In this document: positions 44,611 to 55,807 of the stretch, one piece after another | How positions within the stretch are numbered: the stretch's first letter is position 1 | How the letters are laid out: every line of letters starts with the position of its first letter | Origin: Dryococelus australis | Taxonomy: Eukaryota > Arthropoda > Insecta > Phasmatodea > Phasmatidae | DNA length: 64,000 nt | Direction: 5' to 3' | NCBI GenBank assembly: GCA_029891345.1 | Contig: CM056994.1 | Span: 55,583,251 to 55,647,250 of the forward strand | Position numbers and translations under genes: made by a program | Notes under the pieces: model-generated | Databases searched by the model: none | Told to the model about the DNA's origin: nothing | What the model saw: the letters and a program-made list of their open reading frames with translations, nothing else

Positions 44611-46421
44611 GTCCATTCACGCTTTCTTCGGTCTTTTAGAATCGAACCTTTGAAAAATCACCCTAGGCGTATTATGTCACCTGTTTTTCCAATGACTTGT
44701 ATTCCACAAATATTTAACACTGTGATTAACTTCAGACTACTGTATTATTGAATTACGCGAGTGTCTTCTATAACTTGTAATATTTATTTCGTATTAAATA
44801 TGAATTAACAGCAGCGAGAGCAGCGACGTGTTGGCAATGGCCGGTAAGAAATAGTTCAGTTACAATATTTTCAAACCTCGTTTTTATGTATACTATTTGT
44901 AAGTTAAACGTTGCTAATTGATATATTTGTATTGTTAGATAGCACTGACGTAAACAGATTTCATTTCTGCAGTTAAAAATATACTCGCAAATTCCCGTGT
45001 GTACGCTGGTGTTTTTTTCCATCCGGAATAAAGGTCCACTAAGCGAAGCAGAGCGTGTCGCTCTCTCTCGTTCTCTCTGTCTCTCTTCTCTCTCTCTCGG
45101 GAAGATCGTACCACCTGTGTAGGAAAGGTATTCATTTTATTTCTAATTTCAGCACATTTCGTACTAATTACAGCAACAGTAATGATGTTTGAGATTTTAA
45201 TTTACAACTGAAACGAGATTTTATTGTTTAAATACATGTTATATGTTATTTAGATGCAACGACATATTTTAGATGCGATGGCTCGACACAGCTCGTTGCG
45301 CAACACTTACAAATCGAGCAGGTTGGCAGACGTGGTGTGGAAAGCGATCCCAATAAGGCGGCGGCGGGCGATTATACCCAGTGCATTACGACTGGCAGTG
45401 GTGTGGCGACATACAATGACACGGCTTGTTTCTGAATGAAGCGTCAAGCTCTTACTCGTGTTTTTTGAAACATCCTAGGGAAGTTACAATGATGTGATAA
45501 ATATGTTTCCACGGCACGGCAGGGTTGATTATTATACTGTAACGAGTGTTGCGATCGCTGCGTGTGCAAGGGCGTAGCCGCCATTTCCGTCTACGGTGGC
45601 TGCGTTGTAATCGTTACGCAGGCCTGTGGATTTCAGATACGTGCAAAGTTTATACGTTTTAACCGTGAACTGATGTTATGACGAAGTTAGTTATTAATAT
45701 TCACGTCTGTTTATCACAATGTTGTACCTTCGCGCTAGGTGTTTGAAACACAGTTATGTAACGAGTTTACGTTTCTGTGATTTGAATGTCTGCCGCAATC
45801 CCAACGAAATACTAGACCCACCTTGATAAATTTAAATAAATAATAAAATAAACGTACACACCAGTAAGTACGGTACCAATGCATGTAAATATTAGAGGAA
45901 TAAACGTTACGCTAGGCCTATGTGTTTGCATGTTCACCACTATCTTTTACGTTTGTCGATGCTACATAGTACAATGAATAAGCGATAAGAGTTGCGTGCT
46001 TGACTTTACTGCGTCGTTTCGTTGGACTGGTTGTCCCTTCGTTTTAATTTTTATTCCAAACATATATTAATAACAACAGGTTAAATACTACTGTTGTTTA
46101 CGCCACAGTTGTAACAAACACCGCCGTGGCAAAATATTGTGTATTATGTGTAACGTCCTATATCGTGTGTAACAAATACTTATAAAGCTGACCTAAATAA
46201 TGTTATAGGCCTAAATAGTGAACATTCGTAGGAAATGGTTTCTGCAATATGACATAATTCTTTGAACAGCTGTAAACAGCAACCAACGCATTTGACAGTT
46301 ATAAAAGTAAAAGTCACATGGCAGTGTTTATGGTTACGCGTAGCGGAAGGATACGTAATCAGTACCCAAAAGTATAAATTTGGCAGTGCTTCAGAAAAGG
46401 CCGAAGTTATCGTGAATCAAC
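44611..46421 (+). mobile_element. Long or interrupted family B element (B6)
   Basis: The left end is GTCCATTCACGCTTTCTTCG after TATA, and family B matches run to about 44870 (CGTGTTGGCAATGGCCGGTA, AGAAATAGTTCAGTTACAAT). Family B sequence is next seen at 46335-46421 (CAGTGCTTCAGAAAAGGCCG, ATCGTGAATCAAC), ending before TATA. The 1.45 kb between is not family B consensus. Either the copy carries an insertion or this is a longer relative from which the short copies were deleted. Short frames inside (45254-45439) have no recognised domain. Confidence 0.5.
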
Positions 46422-46763
46422 TATAACCTACTAATGGACCTTTCCTAAGGACTCGCTCCCTCGCTTCTTAACTTTGAACGCGCAGCTCCATCCCATTCTT
46501 AAAAACTATGACAAATAATATGTACTCGATACCTAAATTTAAAAATGGCACAATCAATGTTCCGGGCTTCACAACACGGCGATGGTCGATAAAAGTAGCT
46601 TCAACTTGTCGCAGCTTTTGAAATTTTCTAACTGCATTCTTGAAAGCTTGAAAGAACGAAGTGACAGTGGAGAAGTTATGGAATGTATATAGAGTAGGAA
46701 GATCAAGAGAGGGGGGGGGGAGGTACTAAGATGAAGCCCCTCAAACCACGGAGTGTGTTACTA

Positions 46764-47033
46764 TCATGCTATCCAATGACAATACCATAAAAAAAAAATG
46801 GGGTGTGGCTGTGTTGGAGACAGCTGTTTGTTTTGCGTGAATACGTCTACGTTGATGCGCTCGGACGCCTTGATGTTTTTTTTTTTTTTTTTTTTTTTTT
46901 TACGTTCCCGACACCGCTTCACTCGATCATATGGGGTTTTATAGGTATCATTGGATTGCTTTTGAGATGCTATTTCCAACCTTATACGACTTCTGTATTT
47001 CGACTTGGCTTTTTGACGGGCATAGGCTGGCAT
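46764..47033 (-). CDS. Family E basic protein frame (E2)
   Basis: An ATG at 47033 in the context AACACAATG opens MPAYARQKAKSKYRSRIRLE, followed by SQKQSNDTYKTPYDRVKRCR and KASERINVDVFTQNK. The E3 frame agrees closely. TPYDRVKRCRERK resembles the 'TPAERxRxYRERK' basic motifs seen near the start of several arthropod transposon proteins; this likeness is an inference. A homopolymer at 46877-46900 adds a run of lysines. The frame leaves the repeat after about 80 residues, so the protein is truncated or continued by splicing in a full-length parent. Confidence 0.4.
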   Translation of the reverse strand: MPAYARQKAKSKYRSRIRLEIASQKQSNDTYKTPYDRVKRCRERKKKKKKKKNIKASERINVDVFTQNKQLSPTQPHPIFFLWYCHWIA

Positions 47034-47432
47034 TGTGTTAAGTTTTCTTAATTTCGTACATTAAACTCATAAAATTTCATCTTAACTACGCCACACAAAT
47101 GTTTTTATACACGCAATCGATTGATCTTGACGAGAGCTGCAGATTGAAACCTAAACGAGCGTCGTAGCTTCTCATATAATCAAAAGTTATACTACGCGGA
47201 AGTTATGAGACGCGGCGAAACGAACTCAAAATTGCCCCCCCCCCTTTTTTTTTTCCTCACCCAATCCCCCCGCCCCTTTTCCCGTCCACCCGAGTGGTGT
47301 AATTGAATTTTGAATGTAGACGATAGGTTCAGAGCTGCAATGCCAAACTGTATCCCCCGATTTTGTTATCATCGTATTTTCTGGATTGCCTCCCACTATG
47401 GTTGCAAATTTAAAGACGTGTTCACGTCAAAA
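46791..47432 (-). mobile_element. Family E repeat copy E2
   Basis: This is the minus-oriented equivalent of E1. Shared blocks are TTGGAAATAGCATCTCAAAA (minus strand), ATAACCACGCCACACAAATG-like sequence, CTTGACGAGAGCTG, a poly(C) run at 47236-47244, CGGAAGTTATGAGACGCGGC and TGGTTGCAAATTTAAAGACG. The boundary TTCACGTCAAAA matches that of E1. It lies about 10 kb from E3 in the same orientation. Confidence 0.7.
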
Positions 47433-47436
47433 GTTC

Positions 47437-48308
47437 CCTTCGCTTGCCAGGGACCGCAACCGCGGTCTTTAGCAGTTAGACATCGGAACTCCAAAAAACA
47501 ACCAAGATTCAGGGTCCCGTGCTGTCCATTATGAAAGAAAAAAAAAAACAGCTGCCAGTGCGTATAACTAGGTACATGCGGGACTTAACAGTCTGGCCAA
47601 TTATGTTACAAAGGAAACAACTCTACTTCAGAAACGATAGCCAAAATCGCATGGGCGTGGAACCACCGTGAAAAAGAGACGAAAGGCCAGTTCTGTCGGC
47701 TAAAGCCCGAAACGGATCATAGTCACCGTTCTTCAAGACAATATTAAGGCATTTCAATAACTAGAAGAGCGAAAGTATTAATGATAAGAATAATGATGTT
47801 TCGTACGTCTTGTGAGAGAGCGGACGATATGTAGAAACCGTGTGATTGTAGTTAATTGTCGGGTCAGCTCTACAGTTAATATATGAGGTCTTATAATAAG
47901 CCCTCTATTTATTGAAAATTTACGAAAGCTCTTCTTAGCTGATGTTTTCTACCTACTGTGTACCCTTCCAATACATGTGTACATAAACATTGTCAGAAGT
48001 CGTGTTCTATTATCTTTTATTGAACTTATTTGTTTAACGAGTGTGATAACATTAGTCCAAACCACGTGGTTTTGACCGTTATAATGGGGAAAAACAACCG
48101 TTCGGTTCCTGCGCAGCTGTCATACACACTCACCTCCAGATTTCATCGACTGTAAGCGGTTTTCTGCCAAGACTGCTGCAGATGCGTCAATCAGCGCCGA
48201 CGATAAAACACACGCAGTTAATGACTGGGGTTTATGTGAAATATCGATTTCAAAAGTATTCGATTAGCCCTGGACGAGCTACACATGATCTCGTGCGACG
48301 CAAACTAA
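47437..48308. other. Unassigned spacer
   Basis: No repeat or supported gene. The frame at 47310-47534 mostly reads through the non-coding end of E2. Confidence 0.4.
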
Positions 48309-48546
48309 TGCCCGGTTGCACCAACATCTTCCCCGATCCGAGATCGATTGATCCTAGTTCCGAACCAGGATCCAGTTTGATCTTGGTTCCAATGTAAAAG
48401 GGTTGCACCAACGAAATTTCATGATTTAGGATCTCCGATTCGTCGATCTTCGTTCGAAAGTGAGAGATCGATATTAAGTATGAGACAAATTTTGCTACTG
48501 ATTCGTAATATATGACGTCATGGAAGTAAGCGTATCTTTCAATATA

Positions 48547-49395
48547 CAGCGAGTGTCTAAATTCCCATTACACATTGTAAGGGCATATAGTAAGGACCAA
48601 GACGGTTACGTTTTGTATAGAAGCTTATGTGCGAAACGTACCGTTTCCCCGCGACAAACAAAACACCACCACATCAAATGTTGACCTCTCCCACTTCGGC
48701 AACACACAGCACGTTGTTTATCTTCTGGGTCCACTTACAAGAAGAGCTCGATGTGATGACCAGCGACGTCTACACAAACACGGTACCTACGTACCATGTT
48801 CTGGTACACACGATATAATATATGTGGAAGTCCAAAATCCGCCGCAGCCATAATCCGCGCAAGCAGGTCCTCCTCTGATTCTACAAGGGTATCGTAAATC
48901 ACACCCTTCATGTGGCCCCATTGGAAGTAGTATAGAGGAATCAAGTCGGGTGAACGTGCAGGCCAAGCAATCGGGCCACCTCGACCTATCCACTATTGGC
49001 CAAAACGTTGATCGAGATGACGTCGGACCGCAAAATAAAAATGAGATGGTGCTCCATCGAGCTGAAACCACGACGCATATGCAGTGGCACATCTTTCGAA
49101 AACCCAGGCGGATCTTGGACGTCCAGGTATTGGTGATCGTGTGTTACAGAACATGGCACGTAGGTACCGTGTTTGTGTAAGACGTCGCTGGTCGTCACAT
49201 TGAGGCCTTCTTTTAAGTGGATCCAGAAGAAAAACAAGCTACAGTATGTTGCAGACGTGGGAGAGGTCAACATGTGACATGGTGGTGATTTTTTTGTCGC
49301 GGGGAAACGGTACGTTTCCGCACATAAGTTCTGTAACCCTCTTGGTCACCACTACAAGCCCATACGATATGTAATGGGAATTTTGACACATTCTG
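48547..49395 (-). mobile_element. Mariner-like element with long inverted arms
   Basis: The ends CAGCGAGTGTCTAAATTCCC and (inverse) CAGAATGTGTCAAAATTCCC are flanked by TA (48545-48546 and 49396-49397). Inverted similarity extends over about 270 bases on each side, including GTGCGAAACGTACCGTTTCC, AATGTTGACCTCTCCCAC and CACGGTACCTACGTACCATG. The middle keeps the last third of a transposase on the minus strand. Very long terminal repeats plus a truncated gene suggest an inverted-duplication derivative. Confidence 0.82.
48738..49080 (-). pseudogene. Mariner-like transposase, C-terminal third
   Basis: On the minus strand the translation runs FQLDGAPSHFYFAVRRHLDQ, RFGQ, a stop, then WIGRGGPIAWPARSPDLIPL and on through WGHMKGVIYDTLVESEEDL to the ending VDVAGHHIELFL. 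'QxDGAPxH' holds the second catalytic Asp and 'SPDLxPLxxFxWG' the region of the third. This layout is typical of an arthropod mariner/Tc-type transposase group. An in-frame TAG before WIGRG and a frameshift upstream (DVPLHMRRG in another frame) show that it is dead. Confidence 0.82.
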
Positions 49396-49730
49396 TAGAT
49401 AGAACTAGATGTGCAATGTTTTATCTGTTTTAAGTGAATTACTGTTGTACGAATTTTACTGAATAATATTCAAGTGCGTATAATGTTCTTTTAATTCCGC
49501 AAGAAAACAATCGAACGTAGTTCTATCTGTTGGCGAATTTTCAAACTACATTTGTCGTCGATGGAGGCTGATCTCGGATCGAGATTTCGAATCGCCAATT
49601 TCGGCGGTTCAAAACGAACTTCACCTTGATATCCTGTCCAGCTCTGAACTCGAATGGTGCAACAGTTTTCAGTGTCGATGTTAGATCCGATCTCGGATCG
49701 AGTTTCGAACCACGATGATGCAACCGGGGA

Positions 49731-50229
49731 TAAGGGCTGGTAGGGCAGGCAGTCTTTATGTATCGCTGGCGGCGCGCAGTGTTGCGAATTTTTCCCCGCA
49801 GCGTCATCGATCGCCACCGCCCGCGGCCGCTGCTCTTGTGTCCTTGACAGGGCAGTCCTAGACCCGCTCGAGCTATCCAACTAGTGCTCCGTATCCTCAA
49901 TGAAGACTCCTTATATTTTTATAACGCCATGCCACACTGTGATCTCATTAAAATGAGAAATAAGCAGTAAAGTAAACTGAAAGTAAAAACTGCCATCAAG
50001 ATGTTTTCTTTGTTGAACCAACTGAAAATAAAAAAAAAACAATTTTTTTTTGCAATTAAGGGAATTTTTTTTTCCCACAGAAGCACAACGGAGTGAGATT
50101 GTATCTTATGACTATTTCAAATGAAAATTTTAGTAAAGAATAAAAATAATCACAGGCTACGCGACTTCGGGACACGTATTACGGTATCAGAACTCAGACA
50201 CCAGCCACCTTAGTTGTCGAGGCGGCCTG
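49731..50229. other. Unassigned spacer
   Basis: A short GC-rich patch (49760-49870) is followed by AT-rich DNA. No gene is supported. Confidence 0.4.
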
Positions 50230-51250
50230 GGTCGGCCATGTTGTGATAGCACCAGACCACCATATTATATCTTGGTGACCTTGACCTTTATTCTGTGCTC
50301 GTGACCTAGAACATACAAAAATTTAAAAAATCACAAAAAATCTTTTTAAAAAAATCTAAAATTCGAGGAACATATAATGTAACCCTACCTGACCCCTCGT
50401 TCACCCCAACCAACTATAACCAGCACCCCTACCCGCCCCCTGGCAATTATAAAAATATTAAAAAATGAAAAAAAAAAAAAACCAAAGAACATATTACGTT
50501 AACCTCAAACTCATTCCACCACCCTCGCCTCATCTCCTCACCACACCCATCCCCTTCCGAATCATAAAAAATATCGACAAAAACCGAAATAAATCGATAA
50601 AAAATCTAAACGAGAAACATATAAAATTTACATAACACTAACCCCGCCACCTTACCAAAATCCCCTCCTGAACCTCACCCCCCCCCCCCAAAACACAATC
50701 ATAAAAATTCTAGAATAATTTCAAAGAATTGAAACATTAGTTCTAAAAATCGTGAAACATATAATGTTACCTCACACTCTCCTTCCGCTCACCTCAACAC
50801 CCTAGCCAAAACACCCACCCCTCACCACAACTCTCCCAATCATAAAAAAATCGACAAAACTCGCAAAAAATCAAAAGAAACTAATAAAAGTGTATGGCCA
50901 TAATACATCACTGTTTACGACACCCATGTGGATGTTGGTGACCTTGAATTTAACCCCAATGGCCTTGAACTCTAAAACCGAGAACAAATGGTAAAAATCG
51001 TAATACAAGTTTAGGAACATCACTGACTACGACATCCATGTTGGAAACTGGTGGCCTTGACATAAACCCCAATGACCTTGAAAACTAAAAATTGAGGAAA
51101 AGTGGTAAAAATCTAATAAATTAAAAAAAAACAACTAACATAACGCGTTACTGACTCGATCACCATATTGAATGTTGGTGACCATAAACTCGAAAAATCA
51201 CGAAAAAAAATCGCGATAAAATTACAAAAACATAAAAAATTGCATACCTA
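50230..51250. repeat. Degenerate satellite block, two unit types
   Basis: The first part (about 50365-50905) has four loose units of 125-145 bp, each opening with GAAACATATAATGTTACC-like sequence, then a C-rich strand with many CACC and CCCC words, then AATCATAAAAAATCGAC. The second part (about 50905-51200) has units of about 120 bp with CATGTTGGTGACCTTGA, AACCCCAATGACCTTGAA and GGTAAAAATC, the family also found at 16690-17235. No frame is conserved. Confidence 0.65.
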
Positions 51251-53170
51251 ATGAGAAAAACTAAGTTGGATGTGTGTGACCCTAAAAGTTCGATTCTCGT
51301 AAAGATGGCAGAGCACAGTGCTGTGACCCCGATTAATACAACAGGTCACGAATTTACTAAGGGGGTGACGTAGTCAAATAAGGTTAATACCTTTTATTGT
51401 TTCTTTCAAAGGTACAATCAAGCAACTGTAATACTATACGTTAATTCTCTTATTATTCTCCAACTGAATGTTACAATAATTATTATTTAGCTGCTTTGTG
51501 AAAACACTTAGTGATTGCCTCGCTCGCCCTCGCCTCGTGTTACCCGGGGACTCCTTACCCACTGATGTTCGTCTCGGTCGCGCATGGCTCGTCTCGGCAG
51601 CTGCTCCCTCACGGCGTCAATCTCGGACCGCTGGACTGGCGGCCCTCTCGGCGACGTTGACACAGGTGGCCCTCTGGTGTCGGCAGGAACGAACATGGCC
51701 GCGAGCCTCCAGATCTCGCTACTTTTATACTTCTCCGCCCGGCCTTGTTCGGGATATCTTTCCCTCGGCTGTTGTCACAACTTGCGTCGCCATGGCCGAC
51801 TTCTCGTTGTCTCGTCGCTGCTTGCACGGCCTGGCAAGTGGCAACCCTCAGCCTGATGGTGCTCACAGCAAAAGCCACTCCCCTGGTACGACTATCAGCA
51901 GACCACTGAACCCCCACCTCTATATTTCATTGGCTGTATAGCCGATCGATCTTACGGCCTCCAAAGAGAATTGTTGACTTCCTGTAGCACACTTACTACC
52001 CCCCCCCCCCAACCCATCCCCCGCAGCTCCATTTCCTTTGCCATTTACTTACCATAGCTCAGATGCCATCAACATCCACGGGTCACCAACCCTTCAACAG
52101 ACTCCCCCCTCCCTTCCCGACAATAACTCACCGTAGCTCGTCCCCTACCATCCACTAAGCACGCGATTCTCTACCCCTCGCCCCCCTTTACCGTAAATGA
52201 AACCCCAACACGTTCCTGAAGAGACTGACTCCACCCAGGATTGGCTCCTGCCAAGACGCAATTCCTGCATGAACGGCTAGAGCAGTGGACAAGACCAGCC
52301 GACCATACCACTCACCTATACCAACAGTCGATGACAACCAATCTCATAAAGATCGCCTAATACGAATCTCGGTGCTATCCCCTTTGCACAAAACGTTTCG
52401 CTTCTGTGAACTTGTTTCTTATGTGGGAAAATGCTTCGGTACTTGTTCAGCTGACACATCGCTGACTATATTTAAGTCGTAGAGCGCAATATGACGTAAG
52501 AAAGCAGAAACTGTTGCATCTTTTGTTTTGTTGGAAATGACGTTGGTCCACATTAAACTTGTACAAGTTGATAGCTTTTGCAGAATTATAAAATCATTAT
52601 CTTTATTTTTATTTCTATATAACGTCATTAATGGTGGAACCAGGGGACCGGCCCGCAGAATCGGCGGGCTGAGCCACCATAGGTGAAGTAGGCAACCGTA
52701 CGAATTAGTATTTATGGTGCAATGTCGTCAGGGAACTTCGGCACGTGCTCGCTTGCGCATATCGACGCTCGTTCGCACATCCCGACATGCAGTTGCAACT
52801 ATGGTGAAAGTAAGGTTTAAGATTTAACACTTAAAAATTAGGCCTAAGGCCTTAGGCTTACGAAAGGCCTAACTGCTAATGGTGATGGGGAGGGAGGGCG
52901 GGGTACGGAAAGGCTTCGAAAACGAAAAATACACCCCGGAGGCACAAAAAAGGTTAAATTTTGGACGAACTACAATCCCACAAAATTGAAAACATAACCC
53001 CTTTGTTCCTCTAACTCCTTCCAAGGGGAGGGAGGGGCACTTTGGAGGGGAGTGTTCAAAGATGTAGGATGGGGGAGCAGTGAGGGGAGCCGGCTTCCCC
53101 CTCCCCTCGGACGTTTTCACCTGCGGCCCTCCAAAAATAGCGTTTTTTGTGAAAAAACTTCCGTTCTTGA
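51251..53170. other. Unassigned region
   Basis: GC-rich at 51500-51900, C-rich with a run of 10-11 C near 51999-52009, then AT-rich. Overlapping frames at 51498-51941 on both strands are compositional. No repeat family is recognised. Confidence 0.35.
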
Positions 53171-53322
53171 TTAATTAGTATGAATCTGCATTGTCATTTG
53201 TACCTTTGGAGAAGGATGGACCACGAAAGTGAGAACCAACACCTCGAACCTCTAATCTCGCGGTGTAGCTCCACGACTGCTCTGCGACTCTCGCGCACTC
53301 CAATCGCCGTATTTTTCCCTAC

Positions 53323-53564
53323 CCCTCGGCGGCGGCAGTGCGTGAAACTGCATCCCTTCTTCACGCCACCCTCCATCGCTGGCACCTGCACTCCGCCAGC
53401 CGCACGCATCTCCTGGGCCTCGGGGATGATGTCTGGGGAAATCACCGCACCCGAAGAGGAGGCGCGGCTCAAAACCCTGAACCACGCAGCGGGGAGCAGT
53501 TCCTTCTTCTTCTTCCTGCGCTTCTTGTTGCGGAGAGGACTTCCGGCTCCGCAGACAAATAACA
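53323..53564 (-). CDS. Speculative coding exon
   Basis: On the minus strand an open stretch follows GCTAACCTGGTCCTGGCAG, which would serve as branch point and acceptor, and runs to GAGGG|GTAGGG, a weak donor. It reads SPLRNKKRRKKKKELLPAAW, then SSSGAVISPDIIPEAQ and GVKKGCSFTHCRRRG. The basic stretches and a C-x4-C loop are reminiscent of a neuropeptide precursor, but no known family is recognised. The segment is GC-rich and also open on the other strand, so it may be chance. Confidence 0.15.
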
Positions 53565-53649
53565 CTGCCAGGACCAGGTTAGCTACTCATCTATCTCAGC
53601 CCAGCCATCCACCTGGGCGTGCGAGGCAACATGGGACTATCTGACGTGC

Positions 53650-55154
53650 GGGAATGAATTGCTGTGCATACGACGACGACGTTCGCCGGTGATGGAAACA
53701 GCTGAAATAAAAAACTGAATTGTGATGTAAAGTGTTGTTGCAGGAACATTTCTACAGAAATGAATGGCGTCCAAACAAACGTCACGCGCATTTCAAAGTA
53801 TAAAACAGAAGCAATGATATGTAAATGTGATTATCATTTTTCAGTACATCTGTAAATATGAATAATTATTTTGTCATCTCTTTATTTTGTTTTCTTCTTG
53901 TGGCTCCAGCACAACAATTATACGAACATTCACATGAGTTTGCCTCAAGCAATAATTATCAGCATTACTTAATAAATCAAACATTGTGGCTGACACTTTT
54001 TCAAATCCTAGATAACTATACTGGCGGAAAACTGTTTTTCATTCGTGCAGTTCTGGTGCAGCGACTGCTCAAATAGCCCAGCGTTATTGCGCAAATGACT
54101 TTTAACCCTCGAAACACCGACCCATAGAAAACTCATACCAAATTAAGATACTTTCGTTAACGGATTTATATAATTTAGAAGTAGATGCCACGGTATAGTT
54201 AAAAAAAACTTACAAATAAATACAGACATTTTTGGTAATGTAATTTACAAGAACTTATCAAAGCTTCAATAAGCAGAGGGTGGAAGCCGAATTTTAACAC
54301 TGTAGTTCACTCACTTGAAAAACAAACACAAGATATGTCGTTTTCGTCAACAGTAACGGAATAGAACTCTACGGAAAAGTAAAATATCCCCCTTCCCTTT
54401 TTTTAAAGATGGATTAAAAATATCTTTTCCACTCAAACCCGCTGGATTTATGTTAGTTTTGTAATCTGCGGAAACGACAAGCAGTTAAGTGTTTATTTTC
54501 TCTGTGAAAATGTTAGACACAGCTGTGTTGCAGAGACTACCTAACGCGATGAGATTTCGATTTGTAGTGCACTTTTGAGCGAAGCTAGCCGAAATGGGCT
54601 GGAGCCCGGAGTTCACCTCACAAGGTATGTATAGAAAAACAGAACAATAATAAGTAATAAACAAAAATAAAACAAACAAAGTTAACAGAGGATCTGGCTG
54701 TTCAGTATAAAACTAGAATTTCTGGACAAATCACAGGAGTCTACAAGCGTAAACTGAAAGACGCGTGTGCTAGTTCAACCACGACCCGCCTCACAACGGC
54801 TAATTGGCCCATCATAGCAGTGACATTCACAAGTAAACTACAGGCTGGAATCTCGCTTGAGCGTACATTAACCATTCTGTTTGTAACCATAATTAGATGT
54901 GATATGTGTGACAATTATTTATATGTTTATTGGCCTTATTATTTACACTGACCAGAAGTAAAACAATATGTAAAATGTGTTCATAAATATTACTGGCTAT
55001 GTTCAGCTTCTGGGGTTACTCGCTTAGAAACAACAATATCGATCACTTTTCGTTTATACTTAATATTTACGATAAACCCACGTAAACTCGCGTGCAGAAA
55101 TGAAGGACAACAGTGAAATGCAATGCAAAGGCGGACGATATATTTCGAGCAGTA
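53650..55154. other. Unassigned AT-rich region
   Basis: A frame at 53858-54076 begins with a hydrophobic stretch like a signal peptide (MNNYFVISLFCFLLVAPAQ) but has no other support. No repeat family is recognised. Confidence 0.35.
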
Positions 55155-55324
55155 CTTAATATCGATCTCTCACTTTGGAACCAAGATCGAAGAATCGGAC
55201 ACCCAGAATCACGAAATTTCGTTGGTGCAACGCTATTACATTGGAATGAAGATCAAACTGGATCCTGGTTCGGAAACAAGATAATGCAATCTCGGATCGG
55301 GGAAGATGTTGGTGCAACCGGGCA
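55155..55324 (-). mobile_element. Harbinger-like element H1 fragment
   Basis: In reverse orientation this matches the left end of the element at 48309: TGCCCGGTTGCACCAACATC at the right edge, then GATCCGAGAT, GAACCAGGATCCAGTTTGAT, GTTGCACCAACGAAATTTCG and AAGTGAGAGATCGATATTAA. Only this one end is present. The frame at 55113-55544 reads through it and is not a gene. Confidence 0.75.
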
Positions 55325-55807
55325 TATGTCTCGCAGTGTGTCATTTACAGGGTTTGGCGGAGGTTCCGAGGAGATGGGAATATCAGCGATCCTTTGGCAG
55401 TGGGCTGCCGCAAGGAATACGTCATGTGAAAGTTGTCATTTGGTCCTAGCCACCAGAAGAAAAGTCGAAGCACAGCAGGCGACTTTGCTAGCGACCTCAG
55501 TCGCGAATCTCATTCACTTTGCCGTTAAACGGGAGCCAAAATAATTCAAAAATCTATGGCCGGGCGCAGCAGAGTTTACGCCAACAAAATACTTGTCCGC
55601 ATAGACCCAAAAATAAATTCAGTTGCCCCAGCAAGAAAATTTGACGAATAAACTAAACTTCAAAATCAATCAAATTAATTTTATTTGTCTAGCAAAATAC
55701 ACGCTTGAATAAGCAGGACCTCTGTTTGGCCAAAAAAAAAATTTAGACCGCCAATGCAATATTTAGTTGAATATAAGTATTTATTTGGCTAGTCAGTTGA
55801 TTGTCTA
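55325..55807. other. Unassigned AT-rich spacer
   Basis: No gene is supported. CAAATTTT-rich words recur at 55640-55800, possibly an old MITE border. Confidence 0.35.

Larger units (their letters stand above)
48309..49730. mobile_element. Harbinger-like element (H1), interrupted by a mariner-like element
   Basis: The ends TGCCCGGTTGCACCAACATC and (inverse) TCCCCGGTTGCATCATCGTG are inverted repeats, flanked by TAA on each side (48306-48308, 49731-49733). A 3-bp TWA duplication fits PIF/Harbinger. Inside each end are GATCCGAGATCG-like words, and the GTTGCACCAAC word recurs at about 48403 and, inverted, at about 49653. Between lies the 849-bp mariner-like insert. Without it the element is about 570 bp with no coding capacity. 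Confidence 0.65.

Noticed and set aside
53858-54076. Small secreted protein gene with signal peptide
   Set aside because: Only a hydrophobic start supports it. The rest is AT-driven, with no cysteine pattern, promoter or splice evidence.
55113-55544. 143-residue plus-strand frame
   Set aside because: Nearly half lies in the end of a Harbinger-like element, where the frame is not shared with the copy at 48309.
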